A stretch of 16,413 bases of DNA from DATGFB01 sp032160545 (lineage in GTDB: Bacteria > Actinomycetota > Actinomycetes > Mycobacteriales > Jatrophihabitantaceae): the NCBI GenBank assembly GCA_032160545.1, contig JAVHVN010000126.1, positions 1 to 16,413 on the forward strand, written 5' to 3'. The notes under the pieces are model-generated. The model ran no database searches. It had not been told where the DNA came from and was given only the letters and a program-made list of their open reading frames with translations. Shown piece after piece: positions 13,926-16,413 of the stretch (position 1 is the first letter of the stretch; the number at the start of each line of letters is the position of its first letter). A program made the translations under genes and the position numbers.

Positions 13926-14413
13926 CTCCTCACGACCTTTACGAGCTCCAGCCCTCAGAATTCCAACTTGTGAAATCGCTGCTCAGCGCGGTGATAACGG
14001 ATGATCGGCGCGCTTTCGACGAAGTTTTCGACGCAGCCAACTTGGTGACGAACAAGGCTTTGCGCGCCGATATATCCGGAATTGCAATGTGGATGGCGTT
14101 CAGCGTTGTTCAGTATAGGCGACGCTTCCGGTTCCGCGTGTTTGGAGCCGCACATCGCATTGCGATCGTCGACAACTTGGTCTCGGGGCCGTTCGGTGAT
14201 CTTCTTGACCCAGTCATTGCGCGGACAAGGCTCGAGTTCATTTTCGACAAAGCTTCCGACGCACCCGACGTTTCGGTGGCGTCGATGAATACGGCAATAC
14301 TGCTGTGTGGCTATCTTTTCCGGCATGAACTCAGACATTGGGAGCGTACGTACCGTGCGCTCACGCGAACGATGCGGCGGCGCTGGGGTGTGCGTCAAGG
14401 CTTCCGGACTTGA
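13922..14413 (+). CDS. Unknown 163-residue soluble protein in the Rhs island
   Basis: I do not recognise this family. The sequence starts MTPHDLYELQPSEFQLVKSL and looks mostly helical, with an acidic first third (DDRRAFDEVFDAAN), a central basic and aromatic part (YRRRFRFRVFGAAHR), and a C-terminal helix with LFRHELRHWERTYRALTR and a basic end. There is no signal peptide, and the hydrophobic stretch GIAMWMAFSVV is too short and isolated to be a safe membrane helix. The start overlaps the Rhs fragment's stop (ATGA, 13922-13925), so it would be translated by coupling. GC is clearly below the flanking core genes. Position suggests an immunity protein; an enzymatic toxin tip is less likely because it carries its own start. 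Confidence 0.6.
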   Translation: MTPHDLYELQPSEFQLVKSLLSAVITDDRRAFDEVFDAANLVTNKALRADISGIAMWMAFSVVQYRRRFRFRVFGAAHRIAIVDNLVSGPFGDLLDPVIARTRLEFIFDKASDAPDVSVASMNTAILLCGYLFRHELRHWERTYRALTRTMRRRWGVRQGFRT

Positions 14414-14414
14414 G

Positions 14415-14486
14415 TGTCTCCGGGGTGGCCCTAACCGATATGCGCCTGAGCTCAACTCCGGTGCGGCGGCGGCGCAGAGGAGGTAA
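14415..14486 (+). pseudogene. Very short Rhs scrap ending in a copied 22-bp segment
   Basis: The frame after the 163-residue gene reads GGPNRYAPELNSGAAAAQRR and TAA (14484-14486). GGPNRYA resembles the Gly-Gly-x-Asn-x-Tyr-x box found near the end of Rhs cores. NSGAAAAQ repeats the DNA of the fragment at 13782-13803 exactly for 22 bp. It looks like a recombination scar. The short box alone could be chance. Confidence 0.35.
14457..14478 (+). repeat. 22-bp direct repeat, copy 2
   Basis: Second copy of the segment at 13782-13803. Here the frame ends four codons later at TAA, instead of continuing into a YD repeat. Confidence 0.8.
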
Positions 14487-14750
14487 GGGCGGCTCGACCT
14501 GGATGAGCTTGACCGCCACCAACGGAGATGGGGCCGCACTGTCGCCCACAGCAGCCCGCAGTTCAGCCAGAGCTTCAGCTATGACCCGGTCGAGCGGCTG
14601 AGCACCGTGCAGGACACCTACACCGGCGCCTGCACGACCCTCGCGTACGGGTTCGACGCCGACTCCAACCGCATCAGCCTCACCAGCTACCCCGCCACCA
14701 CGGGCGGCGGTTGCAGCACCAGCACCGCCCCGATCATGGCCAGCTCGTGA
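14487..14750 (+). pseudogene. Rhs/YD-repeat fragment (third Rhs piece)
   Basis: In the same frame as the scrap before it, this reads GRTVAHSSPQFSQSFSYDPV, then ERLSTVQDTYTGACTT, LAYGFDADSNR, ISLTSYPATT, and ends ...PIMASS with TGA at 14748-14750. The block YDP-x-x-RL ... CTT ... FDADSNR is shared with the fragment at 13671-13925, with nearly the same spacing, so the two descend from the same Rhs region. There is no start codon in a sensible place and no toxin domain after the core. The stop overlaps the GTG of the next gene (GTGA). Core-like high GC. Confidence 0.65.
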
Positions 14751-15049
14751 CGTCCGGATCAAGCCAGTTGCAGCGCGCTGCGTTGCACTATGCAATTTGG
14801 TACCTGCGACTTGGCCCGGCATTACTGACAGTCGCGGTCCTGTGCTCGCTCGCTTCGCCTCTGGTGGGTAGCCAAACCTATACGATCCCGCTGCTATGCG
14901 TTGCAGCTATGATGGTGGCGGGATTGATCATCTCCATCATGAGTGACTTGGCGTTCCTATTGGGCCGAAAAGGCACGTCTGAACTTGTAACCGGGCGAGC
15001 CATGTTTTGGCGCAAAGCTATTCGGTTGGCATATAGAAACCGGCGCTAG
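14747..15049 (+). CDS. Small two-helix membrane protein, candidate orphan immunity gene
   Basis: This 100-residue protein starts at GTG 14747, which overlaps the Rhs fragment's stop as GTGA; an ATG at 14711 would add twelve polar residues lying over the Rhs frame and is less natural. Two hydrophobic segments at about 22-41 (LGPALLTVAVLCSLASPLVG) and 47-70 (IPLLCVAAMMVAGLIISIMS) form a helical hairpin with a short polar loop. A basic tail (RKAIRLAYRNRR) puts both ends in the cytoplasm. No family recognised. This is the last gene of the island. By position and size it matches the other small genes that follow Rhs pieces, so a membrane-bound immunity role is the leading guess. Confidence 0.6.
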   Translation: MTSGSSQLQRAALHYAIWYLRLGPALLTVAVLCSLASPLVGSQTYTIPLLCVAAMMVAGLIISIMSDLAFLLGRKGTSELVTGRAMFWRKAIRLAYRNRR

Positions 15050-15060
15050 CGTCGGGCGCC
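15042..15060 (+). terminator. Weak hairpin at the end of the Rhs island
   Basis: GGCGC (15042-15046) and GCGCC (15056-15060) can pair around a 9-nt loop and are followed by CTTT. It overlaps the last codons of the membrane gene. Stem is short, so termination is uncertain. Confidence 0.25.
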
Positions 15061-15119
15061 CTTTCGAACGTGCCGCGACACCGCCGACTTCGAGGTTATT
15101 TGCTTCATATCTCTGCACC

Positions 15120-15140
15120 ACCAGGTGACAACAACCTGGT
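15120..15140. promoter_or_regulatory. ACCAGGT-N7-ACCTGGT inverted repeat upstream of the YCII-sigma operon
   Basis: Perfect 7-bp arms, ACCAGGT (15120-15126) and ACCTGGT (15134-15140), lie 210 bp before the YCII start. ACCTGGTA is the same half-site as in the MFS/XRE gap (1402 and 1441), but the spacing between opposed cores differs by 2 bp. A regulator site is likely; a shared regulator is only a possibility. The rest of the 300-bp gap holds a second inverted repeat and the sigma promoter. Confidence 0.45.
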
Positions 15141-15172
15141 ATGACGTGGCATGGGTAGCAGCGCGCACCACG

Positions 15173-15212
15173 CCACCGTCGATGAGCCGCCTGCCCGTCG
15201 TCCCGACGGTGG
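15173..15212. repeat. 9-bp perfect inverted repeat
   Basis: CCACCGTCG (15173-15181) and CGACGGTGG (15204-15212) are separated by 22 nt. It could be an operator or a hairpin in a long leader. No gene covers it convincingly. Confidence 0.4.
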
Positions 15213-15272
15213 ATCGGTGTGTGGCTCGGACTGTGCTGCGTCAGGAGATTCTCGACGAAGATGTGGCGAGGA

Positions 15273-15299
15273 TGTCGAGATCGGCCTGGCGGCTCCGTC
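15273..15299 (+). promoter_or_regulatory. ECF-type promoter (TGTCGA-N17-CGTC) for the YCII-sigma operon
   Basis: TGTCGA (15273-15278) and CGTC (15296-15299) are 17 bp apart, matching the motif described for ECF42-type sigma factors that sit beside DGPF proteins (TGTCGA at -35 and CG(A/T)C at -10, from memory). The -10 ends 50 nt before the YCII ATG. This indicates that the sigma factor encoded here transcribes its own operon. Confidence 0.6.
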
Positions 15300-15336
15300 C
15301 CAGGGCCAGATGCGGCCACCGTGGCCGCACCGCACC

Positions 15337-15343
15337 AAGGAGG
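15337..15343 (+). promoter_or_regulatory. Strong RBS fixing the YCII start
   Basis: AAGGAGG lies 6 nt before ATG 15350. It decides against the longer open frame that begins at 15125 and would run through the promoter. Confidence 0.85.
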
Positions 15344-15349
15344 CCCAGC

Positions 15350-15757
15350 ATGACGAAGTACCTGTTTCTTAAGCACTACCGCGGCGCCCCCGAGGCCGTC
15401 AACGACGTCCCGATGGACCAATGGACCCCGGAGGAGGTCGAGGACCACCTGCAGTACATGGCCGACTTCGCCGCCCGGCTCGAGAGCACCGGTGAATACG
15501 TCGACAGCCAGGCTCTCTCGCCCGAGGGCACGTTCGTCCGGTACGACGGGGAGGGCCGGCCGCCGGTCACCGACGGGCCCTTCGCGGAGGCCAAGGACCT
15601 GATCGCCGGCTGGATGGTGATCGACGTCGACACCTACGAGCGCGCGCTCGCGCTCGCCGGCGAGTTGTCGGCAGCGCCCGGAGCCGGCGGGAAGCCGATC
15701 CACGAGTGGCTCGAGGTGCGCCCGTTCCTGAGCGCACCGCCGACGGTCACCGAGTGA
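15350..15757 (+). CDS. YCII/DGPF-domain protein
   Basis: This 135-residue protein has the full YCII-related fold: MTKYLFLKHYRG, an amphipathic helix (EEVEDHLQYMADFAARLEST), GEYVDSQALSPEG, and the signature TDGPFAEAKDLIAGWMVIDV (74-93), with DGPF at 75-78. It ends in HEWLEVRPF. DGPF proteins are small dimeric proteins of unknown biochemistry that in actinobacteria are almost always encoded beside an ECF sigma factor of the ECF42 type, as here (37 bp upstream of it). They may modulate or be the main target of that sigma factor. Start fixed by a strong RBS; promoter matches the neighbour's expected motif. Confidence 0.92.
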   Translation: MTKYLFLKHYRGAPEAVNDVPMDQWTPEEVEDHLQYMADFAARLESTGEYVDSQALSPEGTFVRYDGEGRPPVTDGPFAEAKDLIAGWMVIDVDTYERALALAGELSAAPGAGGKPIHEWLEVRPFLSAPPTVTE

Positions 15758-15794
15758 CCCCGGACCGGCTGAACTGCCAACGGCAGATCAGGTG

Positions 15795-16413
15795 ATGGAC
15801 GAGCTGCTGCTGAGGGAGCTGACTCCTGCGGTGATCGGCGTCCTCGTGCATCGCGGAGTTGACTTCGCGACGGCCGAGGACGCCGTGCAGGAAGCACTCA
15901 TCCAGGCCGCGCTGACCTGGCCGGACCGGCAGCCCGCCGACCCGAAGGGCTGGCTGGTCACGGTCGCGTGGCGCAAGTTCCTCGACGCCCGCCGCTCCGT
16001 GGTCTCGCGTCGGGACCGGGAGCAGCGGGTCGAGGCCGAGCCGCTGCCCGGACCGACCGAGACCGCAGACGACACGTTGCAGCTCTTCTTCTTGTGCGCC
16101 CATCCGTCGATGACCCCGGCGTCGGCGGTGGCCCTCACGCTGCGCGCCGTCGGAGGCTTGACCACCCGGCAGATCGCGCAGGCCTATCTCGTGCCGGAGG
16201 CGACAATGGCGCAGCGGATCAGCCGGGCCAAGCGCACGGTCGGTGACGTGCGGTTCGAGGAGCCAGGCGACCTGGCGACGGTGCTACGGGTGCTCTACCT
16301 GGTCTTCAACGAGGGCTACACCGGTGACGTCGACCTGGCGGCGGAGGCAATCCGGCTCACCCGGCAGTTGGCGTCGATGACTGATGACGAGGAGACCTCC
16401 GGGCTGCTGGCGT
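15795..16413 (+). CDS. ECF-type RNA polymerase sigma factor (ECF42-like), 3' end cut
   Basis: 206 codons are visible and open to the window edge; full members have about 400 residues. Region 2 is seen as GVDFATAEDAVQEALIQAA then ADPKGWLVTVAWRKFLDARR (family: PxxWLxxVARNRxxDxxRR). Region 4 reads TLRAVGGLTTRQIAQAYLVP then EATMAQRISRAKRTV, the family's promoter -35 reader. After it begins the large C-terminal extension typical of this group (LATVLRVLYLVFNEGYT...), in place of an anti-sigma factor. ATG 15795 is chosen; GTG 15792 immediately before is possible. RBS is weak, so coupling to the YCII gene is probable. It should drive the promoter at 15273. The inducing signal is unknown. Confidence 0.92.
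   Translation, partial: MDELLLRELTPAVIGVLVHRGVDFATAEDAVQEALIQAALTWPDRQPADPKGWLVTVAWRKFLDARRSVVSRRDREQRVEAEPLPGPTETADDTLQLFFLCAHPSMTPASAVALTLRAVGGLTTRQIAQAYLVPEATMAQRISRAKRTVGDVRFEEPGDLATVLRVLYLVFNEGYTGDVDLAAEAIRLTRQLASMTDDEETSGLLA

Noticed and set aside
13955..14539. 194-codon minus-strand frame in the Rhs island
   Set aside because: Sequence lacks protein-like periodicity and crosses two unrelated segments; the plus-strand gene at 13922 is coupled to the preceding fragment.
15125..15349. Longer start for the YCII protein
   Set aside because: It would pass through the ECF promoter and a strong RBS directly before ATG 15350; the DGPF fold begins at MTKYLFLKHY.

Overview
The window is high-GC DNA with GTG starts, short intergenic gaps, SigA-like -10 boxes placed directly before start codons (leaderless mRNAs) and actinobacterial protein families: XRE/MmyB-like regulator, DHA2 exporter, DGPF/YCII protein with its ECF sigma factor, and a secreted Rhs/YD-repeat protein. 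It is most likely an actinomycete chromosome. I cannot name the genus. Both edges cut genes.

Layout. (1) 1-3010: a DHA2-type MFS exporter (minus, cut at base 1) diverges from an XRE regulator that is coupled to a metallo-beta-lactamase-fold hydrolase. The 102-bp gap holds repeated ACCTGGTACC-type operator candidates. (2) 3059-5652: a PadR regulator overlaps a 2,4-dienoyl-CoA reductase (fadH) by ATGA, behind a leaderless-type promoter. (3) 5697-6332: an AlkB-like 2-oxoglutarate/Fe(II) dioxygenase converges on a stand-alone cyclic-nucleotide-binding protein (6338-6778). (4) 6957-12081: a signalling block. It has a membrane protein with a QYGQP tandem repeat, a REC-PAS-PAS-histidine kinase, a REC-HATPase fusion, and on the other strand a CHASE3-HAMP histidine kinase whose 3' end overlaps the fusion gene by 40 bp. 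(5) 12240-15049: a lower-GC accessory island made of broken Rhs/YD-repeat pieces alternating with small unknown genes. (6) 15350-16413: a YCII/DGPF protein and an ECF sigma factor (cut by the right edge) behind a TGTCGA-N17-CGTC promoter.

The most interesting region is (5). A secretion-signal plus N-terminal Rhs remnant is frameshifted and has lost the whole Rhs shell. Two further Rhs fragments share a YDP...CTT...FDADSNR block. In all three cases the fragment's stop overlaps the start of a small downstream gene (20 bp, ATGA, GTGA). Three of the four small genes encode two-helix membrane proteins and one encodes a soluble protein of unknown family. I read this as a decayed polymorphic-toxin locus with displaced tips and orphan, possibly still functional, immunity genes. 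The 5' end of the adjacent histidine kinase frame resembles the C-terminal tail of a serine recombinase, which would fit a mobile-element scar at the island edge; that part is inference from pattern only.

No tRNA, rRNA, CRISPR array or intact insertion sequence was recognised.
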